The notes: generated by a model not told the origin, from the letters alone. Shown: positions 7,897 to 17,125, counted from the stretch's first letter. The stretch is DNA of 64,000 bases from Longitalea luteola (GCF_017356035.1 NZ_JAFIQX010000005.1:62001-126000), one strand, 5' to 3'. A program made the numbers and translations.

Positions 7897-9726
7897 ATGA
7901 ATATGGACCGCAATACGGTGATTGGCTTTGTATTGTTAGCGCTTTTACTGTTTGTATATCTGTTTATTTCCACCAAGAACAGTCGTGAGTTAGAGGCTAA
8001 AAAGCAACACTACACAGATTCAGTCGCCAGGGTACAAAAACACATCCAGGATTCGCTGGCCAAATATGATACAGTAGCCGTAGATACCGCTGCTGTCGCC
8101 GGTCAACTGGCCACCCGTGGTGCTGAGCAGTTAACAGTTGTTGAAAATGAAGTAGTTAAAGTTAGCTTCAGCAATAAAGGTGGTCAACCCAAGCAGGTAG
8201 AGCTCAAGAACTATAAATCGCTCATCAATGGCAGGCCGGTTCTGTTGAACCACGCCTCCTTCGATAAATGGTCATACAGCATCAATGCCGGCAACAACAC
8301 GACCGCCCAGGTAGCTGACATCTATTTCATGGCGCCCAAAGTGGTACGTAATGCCGATAACAGCCAGACGGTGATCTACCAGGCGCCTGTTCCGGGCCGG
8401 GGTAATATTACCCACCAGTTCACCATCCGCCCTAACGATTATCTGATCGACTGGGACGTTCAGTTAACCGGCGCCGATCAAATGCTTACCCAGGGTGCAT
8501 TTAACCTGATCTGGCAGCAACAGCCCAGCCAGCAGGAAACCGATGTAAAGTATGAACGCACGCAAACCACCGTGGGCTTTTATGAGGACAATGATTTTGA
8601 TTATATCCAGACAAAATCTGCCAAAACCTTCGAGAAGCCGGTACAATGGGTAAGCGTTGCGCAGCAGTTCTTTAATACATCAATCATTGCGAAGAACAAA
8701 TTCACTTCAGGCGAAGTGAAATTCGTCAAGAACCTGGAAGATACTACCGCGAAGATTGCCGAAGTGACCACCACGCTGCAAACCCGGTTACCGCTGGGGC
8801 CAAACGCAACGTTGCCGATGCAATTATATTTCGGTCCGAACGACTACGGTATTCTCCGTAAGCACAAGAACGAGATCCCCGAAATGGATAAGATCGTGAA
8901 CCTGGGCCGTGATATGTATGCTTTCGTGCGTCCGATCAACAAGTACATTGTGATGCCGGTGTTTGACTTCTTTAAAGGATTTGGGGTAAGCCTTGGAATT
9001 GCCATTGCGCTGCTTACCTTATTCATCCGTTTGCTCACGTCACCGCTGGTGTATACCAGTTACCTGAGCGGCGCCAAAATGAAGGCCTTAAGACCTGAAA
9101 TTGAAAAGCTGAAAGAGAAATATAACAACGACCAGCAGCAGGTAGGGGTAGAACAGATGAAGCTATTCCGCGAAGCGGGGGTGAATCCGTTGGGAGGTTG
9201 TATTCCGGCGCTTCTGCAGATCCCGATCTTCTTTGCGTTGTACAGTTTCTTTAACTCAAATATCGATCTGCGCGGGGTTGACTTCTTATGGGCCGATAAC
9301 CTGGCTGCATACGATGCCATTGTGCGCTGGAACTTCAACATTATTGGATTGGGCAATCACCTGAGCCTGTTTACCATTACAGCGGTGTTGACCAGTTTCC
9401 TGATCTCGATCTATAATATGAACATGACGCCCGATCAGAACAATCCGGCGCTCAAGTACATGCCCTATATCTTCCCGTTCATCTTATTGTTTGTGTTCAA
9501 CGGATTACCGGCGGCCCTTACCTGGTATTATACCGTGTCGAACGTGATCACGCTGATATTACAGTTCGTAATTCAGAATTACATCATCGACCACGACAAG
9601 ATCCTGGCGAAAATTGAAGAGAACCGGAAAAAGCCAAAGACCAAATCTAAATGGCAGGAGCGATTGGAGCAGATGCAGGAGGCCCAGCAGCAGGCGCAGA
9701 AGGCGAGAAGCCAACAAAAGAAATAA
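7897..9726 (+). CDS. yidC: Membrane protein insertase YidC
   Basis: YidC inserts and folds inner-membrane proteins, alone or with SecYEG. The 609-residue protein has an N-terminal membrane span (VIGFVLLALLLFVYLFI), a large periplasmic beta domain, and the conserved insertase core from about residue 350. The core includes PLVYTSYLSGAKMKALRPEI, a stretch with FREAGVNPLGGCIPALLQIP, and several further spans. The tail is rich in Lys and Gln (QEAQQQAQKARSQQKK). The order signal span, beta domain and core is the Gram-negative form. ATG 7897 is used; a second ATG lies two codons later. Confidence 0.97.
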   Translation: MNMDRNTVIGFVLLALLLFVYLFISTKNSRELEAKKQHYTDSVARVQKHIQDSLAKYDTVAVDTAAVAGQLATRGAEQLTVVENEVVKVSFSNKGGQPKQVELKNYKSLINGRPVLLNHASFDKWSYSINAGNNTTAQVADIYFMAPKVVRNADNSQTVIYQAPVPGRGNITHQFTIRPNDYLIDWDVQLTGADQMLTQGAFNLIWQQQPSQQETDVKYERTQTTVGFYEDNDFDYIQTKSAKTFEKPVQWVSVAQQFFNTSIIAKNKFTSGEVKFVKNLEDTTAKIAEVTTTLQTRLPLGPNATLPMQLYFGPNDYGILRKHKNEIPEMDKIVNLGRDMYAFVRPINKYIVMPVFDFFKGFGVSLGIAIALLTLFIRLLTSPLVYTSYLSGAKMKALRPEIEKLKEKYNNDQQQVGVEQMKLFREAGVNPLGGCIPALLQIPIFFALYSFFNSNIDLRGVDFLWADNLAAYDAIVRWNFNIIGLGNHLSLFTITAVLTSFLISIYNMNMTPDQNNPALKYMPYIFPFILLFVFNGLPAALTWYYTVSNVITLILQFVIQNYIIDHDKILAKIEENRKKPKTKSKWQERLEQMQEAQQQAQKARSQQKK

Positions 9727-9750
9727 AATTGTAAGTTAACGTTATATAAA

Positions 9751-9784
9751 AAGGTGAGTTCTTGATCAGAGCTCACTTTTTTTA
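9751..9784 (+). terminator. Intrinsic terminator after yidC
   Basis: AAAGGTGAGTTC and GAGCTCACTTT pair around a TTGATCA loop and are followed by a run of seven T. Confidence 0.8.
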
Positions 9785-9786
9785 TT

Positions 9787-9953
9787 TCTGGTCTCCAGAT
9801 TTCTGATTTTGAGATTTCGAGATTTCCTGATTTTGGGATTTTGAGATCTTGGGATTTTTCGATTTGCGGGATTCGGGGTGTTAGCGGTTTATTGGGCGGC
9901 TGAGGAAGTAACAAATCTCGAAATCCCGCAATCCCGCAATCAGAAATCAGAAA
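9787..9953. repeat. Periodic-arm inverted repeat (GATTTTGGGATTTTG words), copy 1
   Basis: The left arm carries GATTTCTGATTTTGAGATTT and GGGATTTTGAG words. A spacer around GTTAGCGGTTTATTGGGCGG follows, then the right arm with AATCTCGAAATCCCGCAATC words, the complement of the left. It lies just after the yidC terminator. With copy 2 it fills most of the 531-bp gap to the next gene. Confidence 0.85.
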
Positions 9954-10127
9954 TGGATTTCTGATTTTGAAATTTTGGGATTTTGGGATTTTGAGATTTT
10001 GGGATTTTGCGATTTTGAGATTTTGGGATCTACGAAATTGGAGGTATTTGAAGTTTAATAGGAGTTCCGGGAAATAAACAAATCTCGAAATCTCGAAATC
10101 TCGCAATCTCGAAATCAGAAATTTCTT
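9954..10127. repeat. Periodic-arm inverted repeat (GATTTTGGGATTTTG words), copy 2
   Basis: This has the same architecture as copy 1 immediately upstream: GATTTTGGGATTTTGAGATT words, a different spacer (about 10031-10074), then AATCTCGAAATCTCGAAATC words. The two spacers are unrelated by eye, while the words are shared. A third member lies at 55990-56125. Confidence 0.85.
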
Positions 10128-10257
10128 AAGTCGTTGATTTTTAACAATTCTGACTATAAAAAGAGCCTTTAACTTTTGAAATTTGGCTGGTCTTTGTATT
10201 TTACGCAGCAACTATTATCACCTTGTCCGCATCTTGCTATTATTACAACCGTAGATC

Positions 10258-10923
10258 ATGAAAAAAAGATTTGTGTTACTGTTAGTTAGTTGTATGGGCC
10301 TGCTGGTGTCAGCCAGTGCGCAGCGTAAGGTAAGCGAGCTTACCCTCGTGTACGACGCCAGTATTTCAAGCGGCAGTAAGGAGCCTAAAATGGCTGATGC
10401 CCTTGACGGACATACCAAGACCATGTACATTAAAGGAAATATGAGCCGGGCGGAGTTGGCCAGCGCCCTGTTTTCTTCAGCCACCATCCATGACTCCAAG
10501 GCAGGCACGTCGGTCGTGTTAAAGGAAGTGAGCGGACAGAAGCTCTTGATCAGAATGACCAATGATAACTGGGTAGAAAATAATAAACGCTACGATGGGA
10601 TAACTTTTGCGAATACCAGCGAGAGCAAGACAATTGCCGGTTATAACTGTATAAAGGCGGTGGCTACATTGCCCGATGGAACGACTTTCACCGTATTTTA
10701 CACCCCCGATATAGTTCCCGAGAATAAGGAATACGATTACCAGTTCAAGAACCTGAACGGATTACCTCTTGAATACGAGCTCGTGCAGGGTAAACTGACC
10801 ATCAGGTACACGGTATCAAAAATCAACATGAACCCCGTGCCGGCTTCAAAGTTCGACATACCTAAATCAGGCTACCGCGAAATGACTTATGAGGAAAGTA
10901 AAAAAATGAACGTAAGTAATTGA
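10258..10923 (+). CDS. Secreted protein of unknown function
   Basis: The 221-residue protein has a clear signal peptide (MKKRFVLLLVSCMGLLVSASAQ) and so acts beyond the inner membrane. The mature part is beta-rich: KTMYIKGNMSRAELASALF, a Lys-rich middle, an IAGYNCIKAVA segment and a C-terminal tail. The YIKG..SR...S......I.D...GTSVVLKE layout resembles DUF4412 or GLPGLI-type Bacteroidota periplasmic proteins, but I cannot assign a family with confidence. It is convergent with the next gene, with 16 bases between the two stops. Confidence 0.8.
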   Translation: MKKRFVLLLVSCMGLLVSASAQRKVSELTLVYDASISSGSKEPKMADALDGHTKTMYIKGNMSRAELASALFSSATIHDSKAGTSVVLKEVSGQKLLIRMTNDNWVENNKRYDGITFANTSESKTIAGYNCIKAVATLPDGTTFTVFYTPDIVPENKEYDYQFKNLNGLPLEYELVQGKLTIRYTVSKINMNPVPASKFDIPKSGYREMTYEESKKMNVSN

Positions 10924-10939
10924 TCTGGAGCAATCCGGG

Positions 10940-11293
10940 TTATTTACGTAACCGGATCTTCAGATCGAAAGCGTTCAGATTGTTGCGATAAGATGAATGA
11001 TCAGGCGAAACATTCACCCGGCTTTTATAAGGTAGAATGAATACCTTATTGCCTTGTTGATAAGTCACCACTGTATTGTGGGTGATGTAGTTATTGGTGC
11101 GTACGCTGCTCAGGATGTGGCTGCCGGTATAAGTAGGGCCTGCTTTCAGCGTAAAGCCGTTGGTAGTTCTAATGGGTGTGAAATCGGGTTTGCGAAGCGC
11201 CTCCGCCTTCTTTTTGTCACCACCTCCGCTGCTGGCCAGCGCAAGCGCAAATGCCCCGATCATCGCACAACTGATGATGGTTTTCTTAAGCAT
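10940..11293 (-). CDS. Small exported protein of unknown function
   Basis: The product is 117 residues from the ATG at 11291-11293; an upstream in-frame ATG at 11326 would put 11 polar residues before the signal peptide and is less likely. The signal peptide is MLKKTIISCAMIGAFALALA, followed by SSGGGDKKKAEALRKPDF. The site lacks a lipobox cysteine at the place where a Bacteroidota lipoprotein of the SCGGG type would have one, so it is predicted as soluble. The rest (FTLKAGPTYTGS, NTVVTYQQGNKVFILPYKS) is beta-strand-like. No function can be assigned. Confidence 0.65.
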   Translation of the reverse strand: MLKKTIISCAMIGAFALALASSGGGDKKKAEALRKPDFTPIRTTNGFTLKAGPTYTGSHILSSVRTNNYITHNTVVTYQQGNKVFILPYKSRVNVSPDHSSYRNNLNAFDLKIRLRK

Positions 11294-11667
11294 GTGGTTA
11301 AGTTTTAGCGTAGAGTTCACTTGCATATTGATTACAAAAATATAGAAAAAAATTTGGTTTTTTTTAACCCTGCGGATTAAAGTTTATACTATCCTTAACG
11401 AATGAGATACATAAATGTTACGGATTTCATAACAAAACCGTTGGTTTTTTTACAATTTTTTGATCACTATTCATAATCGCCTGTTATTCATAAATAAGTG
11501 TTTTTTAGCCCATTCCTTACAGGATAAGAAGAAGCAATGAACGGCCGGTCGTTAGTATCGGATAAGTAATTTTTATTAGAAATAATAATTATTCACATGC
11601 GGTATAAAATTAAAATTGGTACGCTTCGCTGAAAATCCTATTTTACATTAACCTACTATTTAAATAA
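11294..11667. other. 374-bp gap without recognisable gene
   Basis: The gap is A/T-rich, with no ORF, word repeat or clear hairpin. It separates the divergent small exported protein and TPR protein, so it should hold both promoters, but I see no strong TAnnTTTG match with a paired -33 element. Confidence 0.5.
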
Positions 11668-13083
11668 ATGAGAGAAAATCCGTTTCGTCAGGATAATGAA
11701 GAAATTCGTGAGTTAGTAAAGCAGTTTCAGAATCTCAAAGCAGGGCGGGGAAACTCCTTTCTTGAGGAAGAGGCCTTTGAAAAGATCATCGATTATTTCG
11801 ACGATGTAGAGGACCTGCCGCAGGCGTTGGAAGCTGCTGAAATGGGCATTGAGCAGTATCCTTATTCTTCCGCATTGCTTATTAAAAAAGCCGATCTGTT
11901 AATTGCTACCCGTCATTATAACGAAGCCCTGGAAATACTGAACCATGCTGAACTGCTCGATGGCAACGATATCAACCTGTATATATTGAAAACAGACGTT
12001 TACCTGGCGCTTGACCAGCAGGAAAAAGCAGTGGAACTGCTTGAAAATGCCCTGCAACTGTTTGAAGGCCAGGAACGTATTGAACTGCTGTTTGAGCTGG
12101 CTGACGTATACGACGATTACGAGGAGTTCGATAAGATCTTCGATTGCCTGAAGCTCATCCTGGAGCAGGAGCCTACGAATGAAGAAGCATTGTACAAGAT
12201 CTGCTTCTGGACCGACTTTACCGGCCGTAACGAAGAAAGCATTACCCTGCATCAGCATATTATCGAAGAGAACCCTTACAGTGAGCTGGCCTGGTTCAAC
12301 CTGGCTGCCGCCTACCAGGGTTTGAAATTGTACGAAAAAGCCATTGACGCTTACAAGTATGCTGTCACCATCGATGAAAAATTCGATTATGCCTACCGGA
12401 ATATGGGCGATGCGTACATCCGTTTGCGTAAATATAAAGATGCGATCGAAGTGCTGGAAAAAGTGCTTGAATTGTCACGTCCCGAAGATGTGATCTATGA
12501 AGCCATAGGGCATTGCTACGATCGCATGAAGAACTATGCACAGGCCCGCTTCTATTACCGCAAGGCATCGCACCTGAACCAGGGCGATAGTAAATTGTAC
12601 TACAAGATAGCCTGCACTTACATCAATGAAGAGCAGTGGTCGATGGCCGTAAAGCAACTGGAAAGCGCCATGCAGATCCATCGCCTGCAGCCTGAGTATA
12701 ACCTGGCTATGGGAGAATGTAAAATGCAGCTGGGCGATTACAAGGAAGCTATTCAATATTTTTCTAATGTCGTAAGGCAAAGGCCACGGAATATTTCCAG
12801 CTGGGAAGCGCTTATCCGCTGTTTATACCAGGGAGAATTTTATGAAGAAGCCCTGGAGCAGGTGAAAGCTGCTTTGAAGATCACCGAATCGAAACCCATA
12901 TTCATCTATTACCTCAGTGCCATCCTGCTGGCCCTGGGCAAAACCAAGGAAGCCTTGCTGCAACTGGAAACCGCATTGAATGCTTCACCCAAATTGTTGA
13001 AGAAGCTGATCCACCTCAATCCGGCCATGCTGCGCCATCCTTTGGTGATTGATGTTATAGCTCATTCCAAAAAGAAACAATAG
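11668..13083 (+). CDS. Tetratricopeptide repeat protein
   Basis: The 471-residue protein is built of about ten TPR-type helical hairpins. Examples are YNEALEILNHAELLDGND near residue 92, YEKAIDAYKYAVTIDEKF near 222, YKDAIEVLEKVLELSRPE near 256 and YKEAIQYFSNVVRQRPRN near 360. There is no signal peptide, so it is cytoplasmic. TPR arrays bind other proteins; no catalytic domain is fused. Genes of this type are common in Bacteroidota and no partner is suggested by the neighbours. Confidence 0.9.
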   Translation: MRENPFRQDNEEIRELVKQFQNLKAGRGNSFLEEEAFEKIIDYFDDVEDLPQALEAAEMGIEQYPYSSALLIKKADLLIATRHYNEALEILNHAELLDGNDINLYILKTDVYLALDQQEKAVELLENALQLFEGQERIELLFELADVYDDYEEFDKIFDCLKLILEQEPTNEEALYKICFWTDFTGRNEESITLHQHIIEENPYSELAWFNLAAAYQGLKLYEKAIDAYKYAVTIDEKFDYAYRNMGDAYIRLRKYKDAIEVLEKVLELSRPEDVIYEAIGHCYDRMKNYAQARFYYRKASHLNQGDSKLYYKIACTYINEEQWSMAVKQLESAMQIHRLQPEYNLAMGECKMQLGDYKEAIQYFSNVVRQRPRNISSWEALIRCLYQGEFYEEALEQVKAALKITESKPIFIYYLSAILLALGKTKEALLQLETALNASPKLLKKLIHLNPAMLRHPLVIDVIAHSKKKQ

Positions 13084-13160
13084 ACAATACACAATAAGCA
13101 ATAGACAATAAGCAATTGGCAGGTAAAACCATGTTGATTGCTTATTGTCTTTTATTGTAT
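13082..13160. repeat. Periodic-arm inverted repeat (CAATAAGCAATAGA words)
   Basis: The left arm ACAATACACAATAAGCAATA and AGACAATAAGCAATTGGC begins at the TPR stop codon. The right arm GATTGCTTATTGTC plus TTTTATTGT is its complement. A second set of TTGGCAATTG words runs from about 13226 to 13275. Confidence 0.75.
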
Positions 13161-13281
13161 GTTTTAGCGTTTTTAACGCCCTTTTAACTGCCTGTTTGTG
13201 TATCACCCTGATGGTTGTAAATTGTGTATTGGCAATTGTTCCGATGCCAATTGGTTATTGGCAATTATCAATTGATTCCAT

Positions 13282-13289
13282 TATTTTTG
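13282..13289 (+). promoter_or_regulatory. Possible -7 element for phosphosulfolactate synthase
   Basis: TATTTTTG fits TAnnTTTG 37 bases before the start codon. A TTG at 13258-13260 lies 21 bases upstream, slightly far. Confidence 0.4.
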
Positions 13290-13326
13290 CGGCGGCTTTA
13301 AAAATTGTTGCACAAAAAAACAAGGA

Positions 13327-14106
13327 ATGAATTTTAACCTCACACAGATCCCCGAAAGGATAAAGAAACCACGCAACAGCGGTATTACCATGGTAATGGA
13401 CAAAGGCCTGAGCATTCCGGAAGCGCAGAACATGATGAGCGTTGGACATCCCCACATAGATATTGTCAAGCTCGGCTTTGGAACTTCCTTTGTAACACCG
13501 AACCTGCGCGAAAAGATCGAAGTTTATAAATCGTACGACATTCCCGTTTATTTTGGAGGCACTTTGTTTGAGGCATTCCTGATCCGTAACCAGTTTAATG
13601 ATTATATCAGCGTTTGTAAAGAATATGGCATTTCCTATATGGAAGTGAGCGATGGCTCTATCAATATACCGCATGCGGAAAAATGCGGGTACATTGAAAA
13701 GCTTGCTAAACATGGGACTGTGTTGAGTGAAGTGGGAAGTAAAGATGCTGCACATATTATCCCGCCTTATAAATGGATTGAACTGATGCGAGCCGAACTG
13801 AATGCCGGTTCGTCATACGTGATCGCCGAAGCTCGTGAAGCTGGTAACGTAGGTATTTACCGCGGTTCCGGTGAAGTACGAGAAGGCCTGGTTCAGGAGA
13901 TCCTCACGCAAATCCCCGGTGAAAAGATCTTATGGGAAGCACCCCAGAAAGCACAGCAGTTGTACTTTATTGAACTGCTGGGTTGTAATGTGAACCTGGG
14001 TAATATTGCACCTACTGAAGTTATTCCGTTAGAAACAATGCGCATCGGCTTACGCGGCGATACGTTCAATTTGTTTTTGAACGGCAATGGATCGGCGATT
14101 AAATAA
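13327..14106 (+). CDS. Phosphosulfolactate synthase (ComA family)
   Basis: ComA-type enzymes add sulfite to phosphoenolpyruvate to give phosphosulfolactate. The 259-residue protein is a TIM-barrel with GITMVMDKG near residue 19, DIVKLGFGTSFV near 50, YFGGTLFEAF near 77, YMEVSDGSI near 105, EVGSKDAA near 137 and EAREAGNVGIYRGSGEVR near 170, all typical of the family. In methanogens the product feeds coenzyme M synthesis. Here a sulfolactate or sulfonate product is only an inference, since no downstream sulfonate gene is next to it. aroE follows after a repeat-filled gap. Confidence 0.88.
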   Translation: MNFNLTQIPERIKKPRNSGITMVMDKGLSIPEAQNMMSVGHPHIDIVKLGFGTSFVTPNLREKIEVYKSYDIPVYFGGTLFEAFLIRNQFNDYISVCKEYGISYMEVSDGSINIPHAEKCGYIEKLAKHGTVLSEVGSKDAAHIIPPYKWIELMRAELNAGSSYVIAEAREAGNVGIYRGSGEVREGLVQEILTQIPGEKILWEAPQKAQQLYFIELLGCNVNLGNIAPTEVIPLETMRIGLRGDTFNLFLNGNGSAIK

Positions 14107-14235
14107 TTAGCTAATGTGCTGATTAGCTAATGTGCTAATGAAATACACAAAGGCAATGTGCTAATTAGCTAATGTGCTAATGTGCTGATGAAATACACAA
14201 AGGCAATGTGCTGATTAGCTAATGTGCTGATGAAT
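14104..14235. repeat. Tandem word repeat (TTAGCTAATGTGCT), 50-bp higher-order period
   Basis: TTAGCTAATGTGCTGATTAG words recur around the block AAATACACAAAGGCAATGTG, which appears at 14141 and 14191, a 50-bp higher-order period. Only left-arm words are present; the following GTTTGCCGTTTCACGATTGA stretch to about 14285 belongs to another word family. It starts at the stop codon of the upstream gene. Confidence 0.8.
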
Positions 14236-14309
14236 ACATTCGCGAGCTCTTTCACGTTTGCCGTTTCACGATTGACGATTCACGAGGACGTTAGTGAATT
14301 AAATAATAA

Positions 14310-15056
14310 ATGAAAGTTGCAATGAAAAAATATGGCTTGATTGGCTTTCCATTGAGCCATTCATTTTCTCAGAAATATTTTACAGAGAAGTTCCAGCGGG
14401 AAAAGATCGACGGCTGTAGGTACGAGAATTTTCCGCTGGCTTCCATTGATGAATTTCCCGCGCTTATACAACAGCAGTCCGATCTGCACGGATTGAATGT
14501 AACCATCCCATACAAGGAGAAGGTGATCCCATTTCTCACGGCCCGGAGTGAAGTGGTAAAAACCATCGGCGCCTGTAACTGTATCAAAATAGAGAACGGA
14601 CAGCTTACTGGTCATAATACCGATGTAGTGGGTTTTGAAATGTCGTTACGCCCGCTGCTGCAGCCCTTTCATAAAAAAGCCCTGGTGCTGGGTACTGGCG
14701 GCGCCGCCAAAGCAGTGCAATATGTGCTGAACAAACTCGACATTGCCTTTCTCGAAGTTTCCCGTAACCCGGTCACCAGCCGGCAGATAGCTTACCATCA
14801 GATCGATGCAACGGTTATTAAAGAGCACCAGGTGATCATTAATACCAGTCCGCTAGGTATGTACCCCAACATCAATGAATGTCCGCCATTGCCGTATGAG
14901 GCGCTTACGGAAACCCATTACCTGTTCGACCTGATATATAATCCGGAGAGAACTTTGTTCCTGCAAAGAGGGGAGGAGCGGGGCGCTGCTATCAAGAACG
15001 GTCACGATATGCTGATCATTCAGGCGGAGGAGAGCTGGCGGATCTGGACAATGTGA
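14310..15056 (+). CDS. aroE: Shikimate dehydrogenase
   Basis: AroE reduces 3-dehydroshikimate to shikimate with NADPH in aromatic amino acid synthesis. Visible motifs are YGLIGFPLSHSFS at the N terminus, GLNVTIPYKE with the catalytic Lys, NTDVVGF, the nucleotide-binding GTGGAAKAV, NTSPLGMYPN, and the C-terminal NGHDMLIIQAEESW. Length is 248 residues, slightly short as in other Bacteroidota. The ATG at 14322 (MKKYGL) is an equally good start. No other aro gene is near. Confidence 0.93.
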   Translation: MKVAMKKYGLIGFPLSHSFSQKYFTEKFQREKIDGCRYENFPLASIDEFPALIQQQSDLHGLNVTIPYKEKVIPFLTARSEVVKTIGACNCIKIENGQLTGHNTDVVGFEMSLRPLLQPFHKKALVLGTGGAAKAVQYVLNKLDIAFLEVSRNPVTSRQIAYHQIDATVIKEHQVIINTSPLGMYPNINECPPLPYEALTETHYLFDLIYNPERTLFLQRGEERGAAIKNGHDMLIIQAEESWRIWTM

Positions 15057-15472
15057 TAATGTGATAATTCGATAGTTTGATAATGGAATACAATGAATAA
15101 TTAGCTAATTAGCTAATGTGCTAATGTGCTGATGAAATACAGATAAACGCTGAACGCAAAACGCTAAACGCCGAACGCTGAACGCTGAACGCAAAAGGCT
15201 GAAGGCAAAAGGCTGAAGGCAAAAGGCTGAAGGCAAAACGCCGAACGCTGAATGCAAAACGCAAAGCACTGTTAGTAAAGCTGTATTCCCTGGCATCTGG
15301 TAACTGGTAACCGGCAACCTGCATTCCCTGTAACCTGTAACTTGTATTCCCCGGCAACCGGTACCTGGTAACCGGCAACCTGTATTCCCTGTAACCTGTA
15401 ACTTGTAACCCGTAACTTGCATTCCCCGGCAACCGGTACCTGGTAACCGGCAACCTGTCTTCCCCGGCAACA
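15050..15472. repeat. Composite word-repeat tract, three families in a row
   Basis: The whole gap between aroE and the leftward thioesterase is repeats. First come TTAGCTAATTAGCTAATGTG words (to about 15135), then AACGCTGAACGC and AAAGGCTGAAGGC words (15145-15265), then a longer motif made of GTAACCTGTAACTTG, TATTCCCC and GGCAACCGGTACCTGG (15298-15472) repeated about three times with a period near 70-75 bp. The tract begins at the aroE stop and ends at the thioesterase stop. Frames open across it only because it is repetitive; they are not genes. Confidence 0.9.
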
Positions 15473-15474
15473 AA

Positions 15475-15906
15475 TTAAGATTTCAGCTTTTCAACAACCT
15501 CACTAGGAATCGCTGCCACTTTTTTCTTCGCATAATCATAACAAACCATACCGGTTTTGGCAACGGCTACCGATTGGGTGGTATCGCCGGAACGTTTTTC
15601 CAGCTTGTAATAAAGATCAAAGGAGATCTTGCCAAGATCGCCGGCGGCCACTGATACCATCACTTCATCGCCGTAAAACAATTCGCTTTTGAATTCAATG
15701 GCTACATCGCTCATAATAAGGCCAACGCCGGCCAGGTTCAATTCGCCATAGCCCAGTTGTTTCAGGAACTGCACCCGCGCTTCATGGATCATGGAAAGGA
15801 TGGTATCGTTACCTACATGATTACCATAATTGAGGTCGGTAATACGTACAGGAATGGTAGTGGAGAAGACAAACTGTTCAGGCAATTCAACTTTAATTCG
15901 GGCCAT
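15475..15906 (-). CDS. Acyl-CoA thioesterase, 4-hydroxybenzoyl-CoA thioesterase fold
   Basis: This hotdog-fold protein hydrolyses an acyl-CoA thioester; the substrate is unknown. From the ATG at 15904-15906 it is 143 residues (MARIKVELPEQF). The motif VRITDLNYGNHVGNDTILSMIHEAR holds the catalytic Asp of the 4HBT family in the position D-x-N-Y-G-N-H-V. VAIEFKSELFYGDEV follows. A further upstream start (15942) would add 12 residues unlike the family. It is convergent with aroE, with the composite repeat tract between. Confidence 0.85.
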   Translation of the reverse strand: MARIKVELPEQFVFSTTIPVRITDLNYGNHVGNDTILSMIHEARVQFLKQLGYGELNLAGVGLIMSDVAIEFKSELFYGDEVMVSVAAGDLGKISFDLYYKLEKRSGDTTQSVAVAKTGMVCYDYAKKKVAAIPSEVVEKLKS

Positions 15907-16070
15907 GCTTATGTAATTAATCCGTGAAACGGCAGACGGCAATCGGCAAACGGCAGACGTGAAACACCTACCTTACAATGCACTATTTTCCGTTACCTGC
16001 TACCTTTTTCAATTCAGTAATTCACTCACCTAATAACTCAATAACTTATGAACTTATATCAACCAGTCAA

Positions 16071-17123
16071 CTACTCCTCCGCCATCAGCAGGTCTTTCAG
16101 CTCCAGGATATCTGTGAAGCTGGTGGGCGTAGGAACGAAGGAGGTCTGGTTCAGGAACTTTTCTTTCCATTCGTTGAACCTGATCTTCCACAGGCTGTTC
16201 TCCTGCATCATGAAATCAAAATAATCCTGCTGTTCCACATCCTGGTTGATGGTGTTGATGATATGGAGGAACTTCGAAGAAATGCGGGTTTGCTCTCCGT
16301 TCGGACTGGTAACAGTGATATAGCAATTGTCGGGCGATGTGATCAGTTTCTTATCCAGGATCACCTGTCCGTTCGCATCGCGGATGAGCGGTGCCTCCAC
16401 GTCAGGCGGATTGATCTCGGTAAATTCTACGGCCTGCACATCGTCCATCCCGGCGTAACTGGTAGCGATGGGCTGATAGTCGTAAAAAGCAGTACGACGG
16501 GCGCCATGGCGGTTGCGATACCGTTTTGAGATTATGCTGGCATTGGCATCGCTTAGGGCCGCCAGTTGTTTTTCATTCAACCGTTGTACGCGGGGCACCG
16601 GTATTTCACCGATCTCGGTGTCTGCAGCCGGTGTTCTGTTTTGAGCGGCGGAACCTTTAGCGGTAGTGGATGAACGGGTTGATTTCGCCACAGCAGGCGG
16701 TGTGTCTACCGTATTGGTGCGGTCTAAAAAGTACCAGGCGCCAACGGTAAGTAAGACCAGTGCGGCCGCAGCCACTATGGCTTTGCGCGAATGCAGGGCA
16801 ATGACCCGGCCTTCTTTTTTCGCAGGCTGTTGAGGTAAATGTGCTGCTATTTTCTCCCAGGTATCAAATGGAGGCGCTATGGAAATGTCCTGCATCTTTT
16901 TAGCCACCGATACTTCGTCTGCTTCCAATGGAGTATTTAATTGCGCCGCAATACCGGACCAAAGGTCCTGCGGAGGGGTAACAGCGAGATCAGTCAATTT
17001 TTTAGCAACGGAGATCTCATCTGCATCAAATTCCGCATTTAAACGCGCCGCAATATCGGGCCAAACGCCCGGCGGGGGCGTTACCTCCAGATTTTTCAGC
17101 GTATGTTTAATGTTCGTTGCCAT
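16071..17123 (-). CDS. Putative membrane partner of the adjacent ECF sigma factor
   Basis: The 350-residue protein lies directly downstream of a sigma factor gene with a 2-base gap, so an anti-sigma or regulatory role is likely by position; I do not recognise the sequence as a named family. The N terminus has three imperfect copies of a motif LxxLxVTPPxxxWxxIAAxL (about residues 9-28, 43-62 and 77-96), the first two linked by DADEISVAKK and EADEVSVAKK. One membrane span follows (AIVAAAALVLLTVGAWYFL, about 115-133), then a Pro/Thr-rich linker and a periplasmic domain ending in NEWKEKFLNQTSF. The layout, cytoplasmic N terminus, single span, outer domain, fits an anti-sigma factor. Confidence 0.75.
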   Translation of the reverse strand: MATNIKHTLKNLEVTPPPGVWPDIAARLNAEFDADEISVAKKLTDLAVTPPQDLWSGIAAQLNTPLEADEVSVAKKMQDISIAPPFDTWEKIAAHLPQQPAKKEGRVIALHSRKAIVAAAALVLLTVGAWYFLDRTNTVDTPPAVAKSTRSSTTAKGSAAQNRTPAADTEIGEIPVPRVQRLNEKQLAALSDANASIISKRYRNRHGARRTAFYDYQPIATSYAGMDDVQAVEFTEINPPDVEAPLIRDANGQVILDKKLITSPDNCYITVTSPNGEQTRISSKFLHIINTINQDVEQQDYFDFMMQENSLWKIRFNEWKEKFLNQTSFVPTPTSFTDILELKDLLMAEE

Positions 17124-17125
17124 AT

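Noticed and set aside
9579-10211. A 210-codon minus-strand frame downstream of yidC
   Set aside because: It is translated from the GATTTTGGGATTTTG repeats and overlaps the end of yidC; the residue pattern is a plain Ser/Lys/Asn repeat.
14104-14285. Diversity-generating retroelement or retron template
   Set aside because: No reverse transcriptase gene is in the window and the repeat is made of short words, not a template/variable pair.
15105-15473. Open minus-strand frames of 110-122 codons with repeated Thr-Gly-Tyr and Leu-Pro residues
   Set aside because: The frames are open only because the DNA is made of GTAACCTG and GGCAACCGG words; both frames give low-complexity peptides and neither has a family pattern.
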